Positions 8,166 to 15,413 are shown, counted from the first letter of the stretch. The stretch: 50,531 nt of DNA from Flavobacterium psychrophilum (GCA_022730285.1 DZCQ01000017.1:1-50531), one strand, 5' to 3'. Numbers and translations: made by a program. Notes: generated from the sequence alone by a model not told the origin.

Positions 8166-8471
8166 ATGAAATTATTAATAATAACCGCAATTTCAGAATT
8201 TGAAAAAGAGGTAAAAAAAATGCTAAAAAAAGCATCTGTTAAAACATATTCGCATAAAAATGTAGTTGGATATAGAGATGCAAGCCAAGATTCTGTAGGA
8301 AATAACTGGTTTGGGAGCGAAATGAATCAAAATGAATCTATACTATTTTATGCCTTTATTGAGAAAGAAAATATTGTAGTATTAAGAGAAGAGGTTACAC
8401 AGTTTAATGTAAAACAAGAAACCTTATCTCACATTCATGTTGCTATTTTAAATATTGAAGAAACTATCTAG
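8166..8471 (+). CDS. PII-like small cytoplasmic protein of the efflux operon
   Basis: The 101-residue product has the ferredoxin-like beta-alpha-beta pattern of PII/CutA-like proteins: MKLLIITAISEFEKEVKKML, a long variable loop, SILFYAFIEKENIVVLREEV, and a closing strand HIHVAILNIEETI. It has no signal peptide and should be cytosolic. Proteins of this kind (DUF3240-like and related) are known to sit beside RND efflux genes, where they are thought to sense a ligand. It is co-transcribed with the pump. Nucleotide binding is not shown: the classical PII T-loop and ATP-binding residues are not evident. Confidence 0.7.
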   Translation: MKLLIITAISEFEKEVKKMLKKASVKTYSHKNVVGYRDASQDSVGNNWFGSEMNQNESILFYAFIEKENIVVLREEVTQFNVKQETLSHIHVAILNIEETI

Positions 8472-8497
8472 AAACAAGAATTTTTGAAACTAAAAAT

Positions 8498-8683
8498 ATG
8501 AAAACAAGAATTATACACGCTTTTGCGGGTACAGCAATAATTGTGAGCTTGCTTTTGGCTAACTATCTGAGTCAAAATTGGCTGTGGTTTACTGGCTTTG
8601 TAGGGGTTAATCTATTACAATCGTCTGTTACAAATTGGTGCTTATTAGATACCATTTTAACAAAAATGGGCATAAAAGATTAA
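8498..8683 (+). CDS. DUF2892 (YgaP-like) inner-membrane protein
   Basis: This 61-residue protein has two predicted transmembrane helices (about residues 8-25 and 30-50) and the DUF2892 features: an N-terminal RIIHAFAGTAI segment, a central W-rich turn and a late cysteine (TNWCLLDTILTKMGIKD). In other bacteria the domain is the membrane part of YgaP-type rhodaneses or stands alone. It is the last gene of the efflux operon and is followed by a strong terminator. Its presence hints at sulfur or thiol chemistry, but that is inference. Confidence 0.85.
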   Translation: MKTRIIHAFAGTAIIVSLLLANYLSQNWLWFTGFVGVNLLQSSVTNWCLLDTILTKMGIKD

Positions 8684-8690
8684 TTGTATA

Positions 8691-8730
8691 AAAAAAGGAG
8701 TGTAAAATTTTAAAACTGCACTCCTTTTTT
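8691..8730. terminator. Bidirectional terminator ending the efflux operon
   Basis: AAAAAAGGAGTG (8691-8702) pairs perfectly with CACTCCTTTTTT (8719-8730). A-runs and T-runs on either side let it serve both the efflux operon (plus) and the gene ending at 8757 (minus). Confidence 0.9.
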
Positions 8731-8756
8731 CATTATAATAATTTTTAAAAGCATGG

Positions 8757-9149
8757 CTAGAGCTTAACCATATTATCTGCAAGAGTTTCCATAAATTTGC
8801 TAATAGGACCTTTAATCATCATTGCCATCATTGCATTTAATTCTCCATCAAAAACTAGAGATATTTCTGTGGAATTAACTGACAATTCTGTGATATTTGC
8901 TGTTAGTGTAAAAGGAATTTTATCGCTTGCAGCTCCTAAAACAACTTTTGAATTTGGCGTTAATTCCTTCTTTTTAAGTTTAATTTCTGGCATTCCTTTT
9001 AATCCAAAAATAAATGCGTTTTCATCTAAAACTTCAAATTTTGCGATGGTATCTGGCATTAATTTTTCAAAATTTTTAACCTGAGAAAGTTCGTTAAACA
9101 TATAAGCTACACTATTCTCTACAATTACTTTTTTGCTTTCTAAATTCAT
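8757..9149 (-). CDS. SRPBCC/polyketide-cyclase-like protein
   Basis: The 130-residue protein has the START/SRPBCC pattern: a first strand (MNLESKKVIVENSVAYMFNE), a helical NFEKLMPD segment, a central beta-sheet and a long C-terminal helix (AMMIKGPISKFMETLADNMV). The motif order, in which a sequence like SxxYMFNELSQVKNFEKLMP precedes the sheet, is common in Bacteroidota orotate-phosphoribosyltransferase neighbourhoods. It has no signal peptide. It follows pyrE on the same strand with a 35-bp gap and is probably co-transcribed. A lipophilic ligand-binding role is typical of the fold; the actual ligand is unknown. Confidence 0.8.
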   Translation of the reverse strand: MNLESKKVIVENSVAYMFNELSQVKNFEKLMPDTIAKFEVLDENAFIFGLKGMPEIKLKKKELTPNSKVVLGAASDKIPFTLTANITELSVNSTEISLVFDGELNAMMAMMIKGPISKFMETLADNMVKL

Positions 9150-9184
9150 TTTTTAAATTGTACTAAATTATATTATTTCTTTGT

Positions 9185-9829
9185 TTATTCGTTATTCCAT
9201 TCTGATGGATTTTGCCTCCATTTTTTTAAAACTTCTAATTCAATATTGGTAATATATTCTTTATTTAAAGCCAATTGCAACAAACTTTCGTAATCGCTTA
9301 GTGTAAATAAGGGAATTTTACTTTTTTCGAAATTTTCTGAAGCAACTACAAATCCATACGAAAATATTGCTGCCATCCCTATTACATTGGCACCTTGATT
9401 TTGCAAAGCATCAACAGCTAATAGACTACTATTTCCAGTACTTATCAAATCTTCTACCACCACTACACTTTGTCCATTTTCCAAATATCCTTCCACTTGG
9501 TTTAACCTTCCATGCTTTTTTGCTTCTGGTCTGACATATACAAATGGTACATTTAATACCTCTGCAACAAGCATACCAATACCAATTGCACCTGTGGCAA
9601 CTCCTGCAATAACATCTGGTTTGCCAAATTTTTGGATAATATTTTCAGAAAACTCCTCTTTAACAAAATTTCTAACGTCTGGAAATGAAAGTATTAGTCT
9701 ATTATCGCAATAAATAGGAGATTTCCAACCCGAAGCCCATGTAAAAGGATTTTCAGAATTCAATTTAATTGCATTTATTTGCAAAAGTAATTCGGCAGTA
9801 CGAGTTGCTGTATTGTTATTAAAAATCAT
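9185..9829 (-). CDS. pyrE: Orotate phosphoribosyltransferase
   Basis: PyrE makes orotidine monophosphate from orotate and PRPP in pyrimidine synthesis. The 214-residue protein shows the PRPP-binding motif VVVVEDLISTGNSS (residues 122-135), the catalytic loop VRPEAKKHGRLNQVEG (about 99-114) and the orotate-contacting WKSPIYCDNR segment. I choose the ATG at 9829, giving MIFNNNTATR: the frame is open a further 20 codons upstream, but that stretch overlaps the divergent Nudix gene and precedes the promoter. A -7 box ends five bases before this ATG, so the mRNA is essentially leaderless. The gene is followed by the SRPBCC gene. Confidence 0.95.
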   Translation of the reverse strand: MIFNNNTATRTAELLLQINAIKLNSENPFTWASGWKSPIYCDNRLILSFPDVRNFVKEEFSENIIQKFGKPDVIAGVATGAIGIGMLVAEVLNVPFVYVRPEAKKHGRLNQVEGYLENGQSVVVVEDLISTGNSSLLAVDALQNQGANVIGMAAIFSYGFVVASENFEKSKIPLFTLSDYESLLQLALNKEYITNIELEVLKKWRQNPSEWNNE

Positions 9830-9833
9830 AGTG

Positions 9834-9841
9834 CAAATGTA
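9834..9841 (-). promoter_or_regulatory. -7 promoter element for pyrE overlapping the Nudix start codon
   Basis: On the minus strand the bases read TACATTTG followed by CACT and the pyrE ATG. If transcription starts 4-6 bp past the box, the message begins at or within a base or two of the start codon. The same eight base pairs contain the ATG (9837-9839) of the divergent Nudix gene. Confidence 0.65.
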
Positions 9842-10436
9842 TAAAGTTTTTGTAAATAATAAGCCTCTTTTCTTGACAAATGAAATCAAGAAAGAAAAAG
9901 ATTTTAAATTTTTCTTATTAGAAAGTGCCGATATTAATCAGATAATTATTAATTTTTTTCAGAATAAATTGCAAGAAGCTTACTTATACTATCCTGACGA
10001 AAAAGAAATATTAAGAGTTTTAAAAACAAAAATTCCTACCTACAAAGCTGGTGGTGGTTTGGTTTATAATTCGAATGGCGAGGTTCTGTTTATTTTTAGA
10101 AATGGAAAATGGGATTTACCTAAAGGTGGAACAGAAAAAGGAGAAGAGATTGAAGAAACTGCAATGCGAGAGGTGGAAGAAGAAACAGGTGTTTCTGGAC
10201 TTAAAATTGTTGAAAAACTACAAAAAACCTATCACATTTTCAAAAGAAATGGTGTTTATAGACTCAAAATAACACACTGGTTTTCGATGAAAACAAATTT
10301 TTATGGTATCCCAAAAGGGCAATTGGAAGAAGGAATTGAACAAGTTGCATGGCTAAATTCCACACAGATAAAGGAGGCACTTACAAATTCGTATGAGAAC
10401 ATTAAATTGCTATTTCCAGAATATTTAGAAGAATAA
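9837..10436 (+). CDS. Nudix hydrolase with N-terminal extension
   Basis: The 199-residue protein carries a complete Nudix box at residues 97-119 (GGTEKGEEIEETAMREVEEE then TGV), matching GX5EX7REUXEEXGU, so it should hydrolyse a nucleoside diphosphate linked to another group. The domain begins at about residue 70 (AGGGLVYNSNGEVLFIFRNG). The first 65 residues form a separate domain seen in Bacteroidota Nudix proteins beside pyrE. I start at ATG 9837; an upstream in-frame codon would push it into pyrE. It is divergent from pyrE with only 7 bp between the start codons. Its own promoter must lie inside the pyrE coding region and is not obvious. The substrate is unknown. Confidence 0.9.
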   Translation: MYKVFVNNKPLFLTNEIKKEKDFKFFLLESADINQIIINFFQNKLQEAYLYYPDEKEILRVLKTKIPTYKAGGGLVYNSNGEVLFIFRNGKWDLPKGGTEKGEEIEETAMREVEEETGVSGLKIVEKLQKTYHIFKRNGVYRLKITHWFSMKTNFYGIPKGQLEEGIEQVAWLNSTQIKEALTNSYENIKLLFPEYLEE

Positions 10437-10474
10437 AAGATATTTTTCAGGAAAAATTATACCCTTTTGATATT

Positions 10475-10927
10475 TTAGATTCTTACATCTGCTGGAACTA
10501 AAACAGTATAATCGCCACCATTTTTTATAACATCTCGAACAATGCTAGAACTGATAAAAGAAGTACTTGCAGCGGTTAGCAAAAATATAGTTTCTATTTT
10601 GGAGAGTCTTCTGTTAGTATGGGCTATCGCCTTTTCAAACTCAAAATCGGCTGGGTTGCGTAGTCCTCTTAAAATAAACGGAATTTCCAGTTTTTTACAT
10701 AAATCAATCGTTAAACCTTCATAGGTTATTACAGAAACAGATGGTTCATTTTTAAAAATTTCTTGTATAAAAAATTGACGTTTCTCTAAGCTAAACATGT
10801 ACTTTTTCTCAGAATTAACGCCTATTGCAATAACAATTTTATCAAAAAGAGGAATACTTCTAGTAACAATATCTAAATGTCCTAGTGTAAATGGATCAAA
10901 AGAGCCAGGAAAAATCGCTTTTTTCAT
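10475..10927 (-). CDS. coaD: Phosphopantetheine adenylyltransferase
   Basis: CoaD transfers AMP from ATP to 4-phosphopantetheine, the penultimate step of coenzyme A synthesis. The 150-residue length is typical. The nucleotidyltransferase motif GSFDPFTLGH is at residues 8-17, and the second signature is near the C-terminus (ISSSIVRD). LRGLRNPADFEFE is the conserved substrate-binding loop. The gene converges on the Nudix gene without a visible terminator in the 38-bp gap. A near-consensus -7 box, TACTTTTA, lies on the minus strand at 10960-10967, about 33 bp upstream of the ATG. Confidence 0.95.
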   Translation of the reverse strand: MKKAIFPGSFDPFTLGHLDIVTRSIPLFDKIVIAIGVNSEKKYMFSLEKRQFFIQEIFKNEPSVSVITYEGLTIDLCKKLEIPFILRGLRNPADFEFEKAIAHTNRRLSKIETIFLLTAASTSFISSSIVRDVIKNGGDYTVLVPADVRI

Positions 10928-10973
10928 TCTTATATTTTTAATGCTGTAAGATTTTATTATAAAAGTACCAAAA

Positions 10974-11375
10974 TTAATTATGATATTCTTGAAATGCTAA
11001 AATAACAGTTTCGGCTGATAGCATTCTATTTGGAGATTTTTCCATTAAATGCAATATTTTTTTGGTAGCAGCTGGATTCAGCCCCATTTTTAGACCTATT
11101 TCGTGTATAGATTGGTTTTCGTTAGTATGAATTATTCCGTCACAGTGCATTAATAGTGCTAATTTATAAAAATGTAATATTCGATGAAATTCATCTTTAG
11201 GAATTATCGCTTTTTTATTTTCATGAAATAATTTTAAAAAAACCCCTTTCTCTATTCCTAATTCTTTAGAAATTAATGCTAAAAAGGCATATTCACTGTC
11301 ATGCAAATCGGAATCTACTACCGCAAAAGCAATCATTTCTGATAATAATCCTATTTTTTCATTATATATATGCAT
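10974..11375 (-). CDS. TerB-like helical protein
   Basis: The 133-residue all-helical protein has the TerB/DjlA-type pattern: an N-terminal helix MHIYNEKIGLLSEMIAFAVV followed by DSDLHDSEYAFLALISKELG, a middle stretch, then LLMHCDGIIHTNENQSIHEI. The acidic D-x-D/E sites at the two helix-loop-helix repeats are the likely metal sites of the fold. No signal or membrane segment is seen. It lies 46 bp upstream of coaD on the same strand, so it may share a transcript. TerB-like domains are common in Flavobacteria and are not proof of tellurite resistance; the function here is unknown. Confidence 0.65.
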   Translation of the reverse strand: MHIYNEKIGLLSEMIAFAVVDSDLHDSEYAFLALISKELGIEKGVFLKLFHENKKAIIPKDEFHRILHFYKLALLMHCDGIIHTNENQSIHEIGLKMGLNPAATKKILHLMEKSPNRMLSAETVILAFQEYHN

Positions 11376-11438
11376 TTTGTATTTTTTTGTAAATGTAAAA
11401 TTAAATTTGAAAAGAAAAAAAACAGACTACATTTATCT

Positions 11439-11446
11439 TATCTTTG
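11439..11446 (+). promoter_or_regulatory. -7 promoter element for the DUF1456 gene
   Basis: TATCTTTG is an exact TAnnTTTG match, 27 bp before the ATG at 11474. This supports that ATG over an in-frame start further upstream, which would overlap the box itself. No clear TTG partner is seen. Confidence 0.55.
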
Positions 11447-11473
11447 TTTTTTTATACTCAAAAAAATATATTC

Positions 11474-11896
11474 ATGAATAACAACGATATTTTAAAAAAA
11501 CTTCGAGTTGCTTTAATGCTAAGAGATGACCAAATTGTAGAAATATTAGAATTAGTAGATTTTAGAATGTCTAAGGGAGAAATTGGAAACTTTTTTAGAA
11601 AATCAGAACACGAAAATTATATGGAGTGTGGAGATCAAGTGCTTCGAAACTTTTTGAACGGATTAGTAATTTATTTACGTGGCACGAAAGAAGAGCCTAA
11701 AAACCCAAAGGATATTTTAGCAAAACATCGAGCTGAAATTCCAGCAAAAACAATCTTTAATTCAAAAAAAAGCACACCAGCTAATAGCAATACCTCTTTT
11801 GCCAAAAGCAATACAAAACCCATTACAAAAAAACCTGCTATAAAGATACAAGTGGTAGAAAAAGTTAAATATAATAATGGAAAAAATAAAAAATAA
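11474..11896 (+). CDS. DUF1456 (YehS-like) family protein
   Basis: The 140-residue product starts MNNNDILKKLRVALMLRDDQ and shows the two short repeats of DUF1456: ILKKLRVALMLRDDQIVEIL and a second unit around GDQVLRNFLNGLVIYLRGTK. The last 45 residues are a disordered Lys/Ser/Asn/Pro tail (KPITKKPAIKIQVVEKVKYN). The family is widespread and small, with no established biochemical role. It is probably cytosolic. The tail is longer than in E. coli YehS and could bind nucleic acid, which is inference. A separate promoter drives the next gene. Confidence 0.8.
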   Translation: MNNNDILKKLRVALMLRDDQIVEILELVDFRMSKGEIGNFFRKSEHENYMECGDQVLRNFLNGLVIYLRGTKEEPKNPKDILAKHRAEIPAKTIFNSKKSTPANSNTSFAKSNTKPITKKPAIKIQVVEKVKYNNGKNKK

Positions 11897-11917
11897 GTTT
11901 CGCTTTAAAATATTAAG

Positions 11918-11925
11918 TATATTTG
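11918..11925 (+). promoter_or_regulatory. -7 promoter element for the small DUF2892 gene
   Basis: TATATTTG is an exact TAnnTTTG match lying 28 bp before the ATG at 11954, in the 57-bp gap after the DUF1456 gene. No TTG element is seen at the expected distance. Confidence 0.5.
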
Positions 11926-11953
11926 ATATATCTAACCAATAAAATACAAGATT

Positions 11954-12163
11954 ATGATTAAAAATGTAGGACAAACAGACAAAATTATTAGAATTGTACT
12001 TGGAATTGTACTAATTGCATTAGACTTTTTTGAGGTAGTGCAAGGAATGCTTTCTTGGGTTTTGGGTATTGTAGGAATTGTATTAATTATTACAGCATTT
12101 TTGAACTTTTGCCCATTGTACAAGATTATAGGACAAAGTACATGCCCTGTAGAAAAAAAGTAG
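11954..12163 (+). CDS. DUF2892 (YgaP-like) membrane protein
   Basis: The 69-residue product has the DUF2892 layout: an N-terminal MIKNVGQTDKIIRIVLGIVL lead, two hydrophobic helices (about residues 13-30 and 33-50), then the conserved FCPLYKIIGQSTCP end. Two cysteines (NFCP and STCP) flank a short amphipathic segment, as in classic members where the loop carries thiols. This is the second DUF2892 gene of the window, but it stands alone with its own -7 box and terminator and is not in the efflux operon. The role is unknown beyond a membrane location. Confidence 0.88.
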   Translation: MIKNVGQTDKIIRIVLGIVLIALDFFEVVQGMLSWVLGIVGIVLIITAFLNFCPLYKIIGQSTCPVEKK

Positions 12164-12175
12164 TTTTAAAAAACT

Positions 12176-12211
12176 AAAATCCCACTTTGTATTTTAAAGT
12201 GGGATTTTTTT
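12176..12211. terminator. Bidirectional terminator between DUF2892 and PAS genes
   Basis: AAAATCCCACTTT (12176-12188) pairs with AAAGTGGGATTTT (12196-12208) across a 7-nt loop. A and T runs make it work from both sides, for the small membrane gene and the convergent PAS-domain gene. Confidence 0.92.
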
Positions 12212-12222
12212 ATTTTAAAAAA

Positions 12223-12906
12223 TTATCGTCCAAAAAATCTACTAAAAAAACCCTTAGATTCTTCTTCCTCTTCTTCCATTGCTATTGGAGTTTGTGGGGT
12301 TTGTGGGGTTTCTGTTTTAGAATTATTAACCATTAATTTAGTAATTAAATCCACGTAACTTAATCCTTGCTCTTCTAAATACCCTATTAAATATTTTTCA
12401 CTTGCCTCTAAGCCACTAGCTTGTTCTATTTGCAATAATTTTTTGTACAATGGCTCTATATGGTTTGTAATAACGTCTTGTGGTACTGCTTTTCTGCGAG
12501 CTATATATTTTGTTATATTTCCATTTTCGTCTCGGTTATATTCAAAATTAGTAATTACCCAATAGTATCTTCCAGATTTGGCTAAATTTTTAACAATTCC
12601 ATGAAATTGATTTCCTTGTTTAATATTATCCCAAAGCACTTTAAATACAACTTTTGGCATATCTGGATGTCTAATAATATTATGAGGTTTAGCCATAAGC
12701 TCATAATCTTCGTAACCGCAAACATCTACAAACACATCATTAGCGTATTCTATTGTGCCAAACAAATCTGTTTTACTCATAATAATTTGGGTTTTATCCC
12801 ACGAAACTTCTTTATCAATTGGAGTAGGTTTTTGAAATTGAGAAGTATTCCAGTTCTCATCGTTTTCTGGAATTAATCTTTTAATTGAATTTTCTTCTAG
12901 TAGCAT
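12223..12906 (-). CDS. PAS-domain protein (Aer-type PAS), FNR-box controlled
   Basis: The 227-residue cytosolic protein has one PAS domain (about residues 35-150). Its core resembles the aerotaxis sensor Aer: MSKTDLFGTIEYANDVFVDV, CGYEDYELMAKPHNIIRHPD, MPKVVFKVLWDNIKQGNQFH and GRYYWVITNFEYNRDENGNI. In Aer such a domain binds FAD and reads redox state. Here no HAMP, methyl-accepting or kinase domain follows: the C-terminus is helical, then PQTPQTPIAMEEEEEE and a basic GFFSRFFGR end. An FNR-type operator with a -7 box at exactly the spacing used by hemN and the cco genes lies upstream, which suggests low-oxygen induction. The output partner is unknown. Confidence 0.85.
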   Translation of the reverse strand: MLLEENSIKRLIPENDENWNTSQFQKPTPIDKEVSWDKTQIIMSKTDLFGTIEYANDVFVDVCGYEDYELMAKPHNIIRHPDMPKVVFKVLWDNIKQGNQFHGIVKNLAKSGRYYWVITNFEYNRDENGNITKYIARRKAVPQDVITNHIEPLYKKLLQIEQASGLEASEKYLIGYLEEQGLSYVDLITKLMVNNSKTETPQTPQTPIAMEEEEEESKGFFSRFFGR

Positions 12907-12962
12907 AATTCTAATGATTTAAAGGGTTTTTTCTAGTTAAAAAAAAGATTTTTTTACAATCA

Positions 12963-13006
12963 CAAAATTACAAATACAAAACATCAGTAAACATGACAAA
13001 AATCAT
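12963..13006 (-). promoter_or_regulatory. FNR-type operator and -7 box for the PAS-domain gene
   Basis: The palindrome ATGACAAAAATCAT (12993-13006) is followed, reading the minus strand, by 22 bp and then TAATTTTG (12970-12963), an exact TAnnTTTG match. The 22-bp gap equals that at hemN, ccoS, ccoI and the 44306 micro-gene. No TTG is seen at the -33 position. The operator lies in the loop of the terminator of the upstream lipoprotein gene. Confidence 0.7.
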
Positions 13007-13022
13007 ATTTACTGATGTTTTT
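12980..13022 (-). terminator. Terminator of the lipoprotein gene
   Basis: AACATCAGTAAA (12980-12991) and TTTACTGATGTT (13008-13019) form a 12-bp perfect stem around a 16-nt loop, with T-runs on both strands. Reading the minus strand it follows the stop codon of the lipoprotein gene by about 20 bp. Confidence 0.8.
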
Positions 13023-13042
13023 TATTAAAGAAAAATATTTTT

Positions 13043-13876
13043 TTAAGGGTTAATCAAATAGGTTTTTAAAAACTCTTCTTGCATTTGACTTCCAGAAGAT
13101 GGAAAAGGTAAGGTAATACCAGGTATGGAGTTTAAAGTATAAGACGTTATTGTTTTTGCATAAACCATTCCAATATTTTTTGCATAATATTGTGTAGATA
13201 CTACTACATCTTGCGGATTCATTACGCTAATAACCAATGGAAAACCATTGTAAGTAACAGTCGCTTTAATTTCTAAATTTAAAATAACTTTCGTTTTCTT
13301 AATGTCGGAATAAGGTGTGTTATAAAGCGGATTTGTAGCCGTAAAAGTTGTTAAATCACCATCTGAAATTGTTTTAAGTACATAATTAAAAACTAATGGA
13401 TAGCCAGAAATAGTTTGACTAGTAGTTCCAGAAACAGTTCCTAATAATTCGTTAGCATTAGAATTAGTTTTAAGAATGATTAAATCTTGTATTTGAATAG
13501 CTATCGGAGTTCCAACTCCTGTTGTAAAGCTAATATTTCCAGCTAATTTTAACATGTCTCCATCAGCTCTTAGTCCATTATTCCGTAAAGAAGTAGAATA
13601 AAAACCTGTTGCAATATTTCTGGTTTTCATCTTCTTATATGTTTTACTGTCTATAATAGTATCATTACCTATATACAAGGAGTCTCTTGTGGTTGGATTA
13701 GAACTTACTACATCATAAGTCCAAAAATTTCCATTCTTTAAAGGCAAGTAGTTTCCAGAACTTGTATCAGTAGTGGTATTATCAACAGAAACATCGTCTA
13801 TTGTATCATCTATATCGTTTGTGCAAGAGCTAAATAATAGAGCAAAAATTACAAGTAATAGTATATTTTTTTTCAT
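13043..13876 (-). CDS. Predicted surface or periplasmic lipoprotein of unknown function
   Basis: The 277-residue protein starts with a lipoprotein signal (MKKNILLLVIFALLFSSC, Cys at residue 18), followed by an acidic, Asp/Thr-rich linker (TNDIDDTIDDVSVDNTTTDT). The Asp-rich stretch after the Cys resembles surface-export signals described for Bacteroidota lipoproteins. The folded part is beta-rich and begins LPLKNGNFWTYDV, a phrase found in many flavobacterial lipoproteins of unknown role. No enzyme motif is seen. It is a single gene with its own terminator. Confidence 0.8.
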   Translation of the reverse strand: MKKNILLLVIFALLFSSCTNDIDDTIDDVSVDNTTTDTSSGNYLPLKNGNFWTYDVVSSNPTTRDSLYIGNDTIIDSKTYKKMKTRNIATGFYSTSLRNNGLRADGDMLKLAGNISFTTGVGTPIAIQIQDLIILKTNSNANELLGTVSGTTSQTISGYPLVFNYVLKTISDGDLTTFTATNPLYNTPYSDIKKTKVILNLEIKATVTYNGFPLVISVMNPQDVVVSTQYYAKNIGMVYAKTITSYTLNSIPGITLPFPSSGSQMQEEFLKTYLINP

Positions 13877-13930
13877 AATAAAGAATTTAATAGTTTAATT
13901 ACAAATATATAAATAAAATGATAAAACAAA

Positions 13931-13962
13931 AAAAAGTATGCTAAGTTATTAACATACTTTTT
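13931..13962 (-). terminator. Terminator of the SQR-type flavoprotein gene
   Basis: AAAAAGTATG (13931-13940) pairs with CATACTTTTT (13953-13962). Read on the minus strand the stem is followed by eight consecutive T residues, 20-50 bp after the stop codon of the flavoprotein gene. Confidence 0.85.
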
Positions 13963-13983
13963 ATTATAATCTTAAATTAGTTT

Positions 13984-15252
13984 TTAGATAATAGTATGGT
14001 CTCCAACAATTTCAGAAAGTGGCATTCCCCAAGTTGGTACTTTTCCTCCAAGTGTTTTGTACATATCTTTAAATCCCATTTTTAAGATATATGGTGTGTA
14101 GCCCATTTTTAATATTCCCGTATCACCACCCCACCACTGGTTTGTGTGGATATAAAACCCTTTATGATTTCCCATATCTCCAAAGCATAATACCATTGGG
14201 CTAAGCTCTTTTCTCTCAGTTGCATTTCCTGCTTTTACCTCTATTGCTATTTCTTTGGCTACAATTTCAGCTTCCATGTGTCCTAAAGAGCCTAATTTAG
14301 GAACGGTAACTGCTGCAGCATCTCCTACTGCAAAAACTTCTGGATAGTCTGGGTTTCTCATATAAAAGTTAGTAACCACAAAACCTTGATCATCTACAAT
14401 AGGTAATTTTTTCATAAAATCATGAGGTTCCCAATTTGGAAAGATAATTTTTAATTCTGCTTCTAGGCTAGTTCCGTTTTTAAAATCTATTCCATCTTTA
14501 TAAATCCTTTTAATACCTTGTGTTTCTGTTTTATATCCATATCCTAGGTTAGCAACCATAGGTAATAACTGATTTAAAACTTTTTCTCCTGCATCTTCTG
14601 CAATAACTTTCCCTGGTGTAAAGAGTGTAATATTTTTTTCGTCTCCTTTTTTGTGTTTTTTAAGCCAATCAGCAAGTGAAAAAGCGAGTTCTACTGGAGG
14701 GCCTTCGCAAGCTGCTGTTGCAAGAGGGAGTTTGGGTAACTTCGGACTATTTCCTTGTATAAACTTGTCTGAACCTATTGCAACTGCTCCTCCCTTATAA
14801 TCCTCGTGAAGGTATTTACGTATTTTATTTCCATAAAAAGAATCGGAGAAAGTATGACCAAATTCTGCAAATCCTTCAATTTCATCATACGCAAGTTTGC
14901 AACCAGTAGCTACTACAAGATAGTCGTAGCTAATAGTTTCTTCGGCAGAACCATCTCTTTCACTAGGTATATAAAATACTTTTTTGGAATCTACATCTAT
15001 GTTTTTAACTTCTCCTAAAATAAATTCAGTCCCATCTGATTTTAGGAAATTCTCGAAAGGAAATTCTAAGCTATCCGCAGGATTATTATTATTAAATACC
15101 TCAATTGGAATGTTTGGGATAAAATTAACATAATTTTTTTTGTCTATTACTGTAATTTGCACAGCACTACCAGATTCTTTGTGAATGTACCTAGCGGCTG
15201 TTAGTCCAGCAAAATTACAACCTAAAACAAGAACTTTTTTTTTGTTGTCCAT
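13984..15252 (-). CDS. Sulfide:quinone oxidoreductase-like FAD-dependent pyridine nucleotide-disulfide oxidoreductase
   Basis: The 422-residue protein opens with the FAD-binding motif VLVLGCNFAGLTAARYI (residues 7-23) and has the second FAD signature EVFAVGDAA (305-313). SQR enzymes oxidise sulfide to persulfide or polysulfide and pass electrons to quinone at the inner face of the membrane. Cysteines C118 (VVATGCKLAYD), C182 (ATAACEGPPVE) and C356 (MVLCFGDMG) are placed like the three redox cysteines of SQR, and the C-terminal part has amphipathic, membrane-binding character (KMGYTPYILKMGFKDMYKTL). A NADH dehydrogenase-like role is the main alternative. The gene is monocistronic, with a -7 box and a terminator. 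Confidence 0.8.
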   Translation of the reverse strand: MDNKKKVLVLGCNFAGLTAARYIHKESGSAVQITVIDKKNYVNFIPNIPIEVFNNNNPADSLEFPFENFLKSDGTEFILGEVKNIDVDSKKVFYIPSERDGSAEETISYDYLVVATGCKLAYDEIEGFAEFGHTFSDSFYGNKIRKYLHEDYKGGAVAIGSDKFIQGNSPKLPKLPLATAACEGPPVELAFSLADWLKKHKKGDEKNITLFTPGKVIAEDAGEKVLNQLLPMVANLGYGYKTETQGIKRIYKDGIDFKNGTSLEAELKIIFPNWEPHDFMKKLPIVDDQGFVVTNFYMRNPDYPEVFAVGDAAAVTVPKLGSLGHMEAEIVAKEIAIEVKAGNATERKELSPMVLCFGDMGNHKGFYIHTNQWWGGDTGILKMGYTPYILKMGFKDMYKTLGGKVPTWGMPLSEIVGDHTII

Positions 15253-15303
15253 AAAATTTGTTTTTAAATATTAGTATATTTGTTTGAATGTTTTGTAAAG
15301 TTA

Positions 15304-15311
15304 CAAATTTA
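15304..15311 (-). promoter_or_regulatory. -7 promoter element for the SQR-type gene
   Basis: On the minus strand the bases read TAAATTTG, an exact TAnnTTTG match, 51 bp upstream of the ATG. No FNR-type palindrome is found at the 22-bp position. Confidence 0.45.
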
Positions 15312-15413
15312 AAATAGTTATAAAATTTACTTTATTATAAATTTAACAGCAACATAATTTCAAGTTAAAAAAGATTTAAAAGTATTATTTTTATATATTT
15401 ATACTTATAAAAA

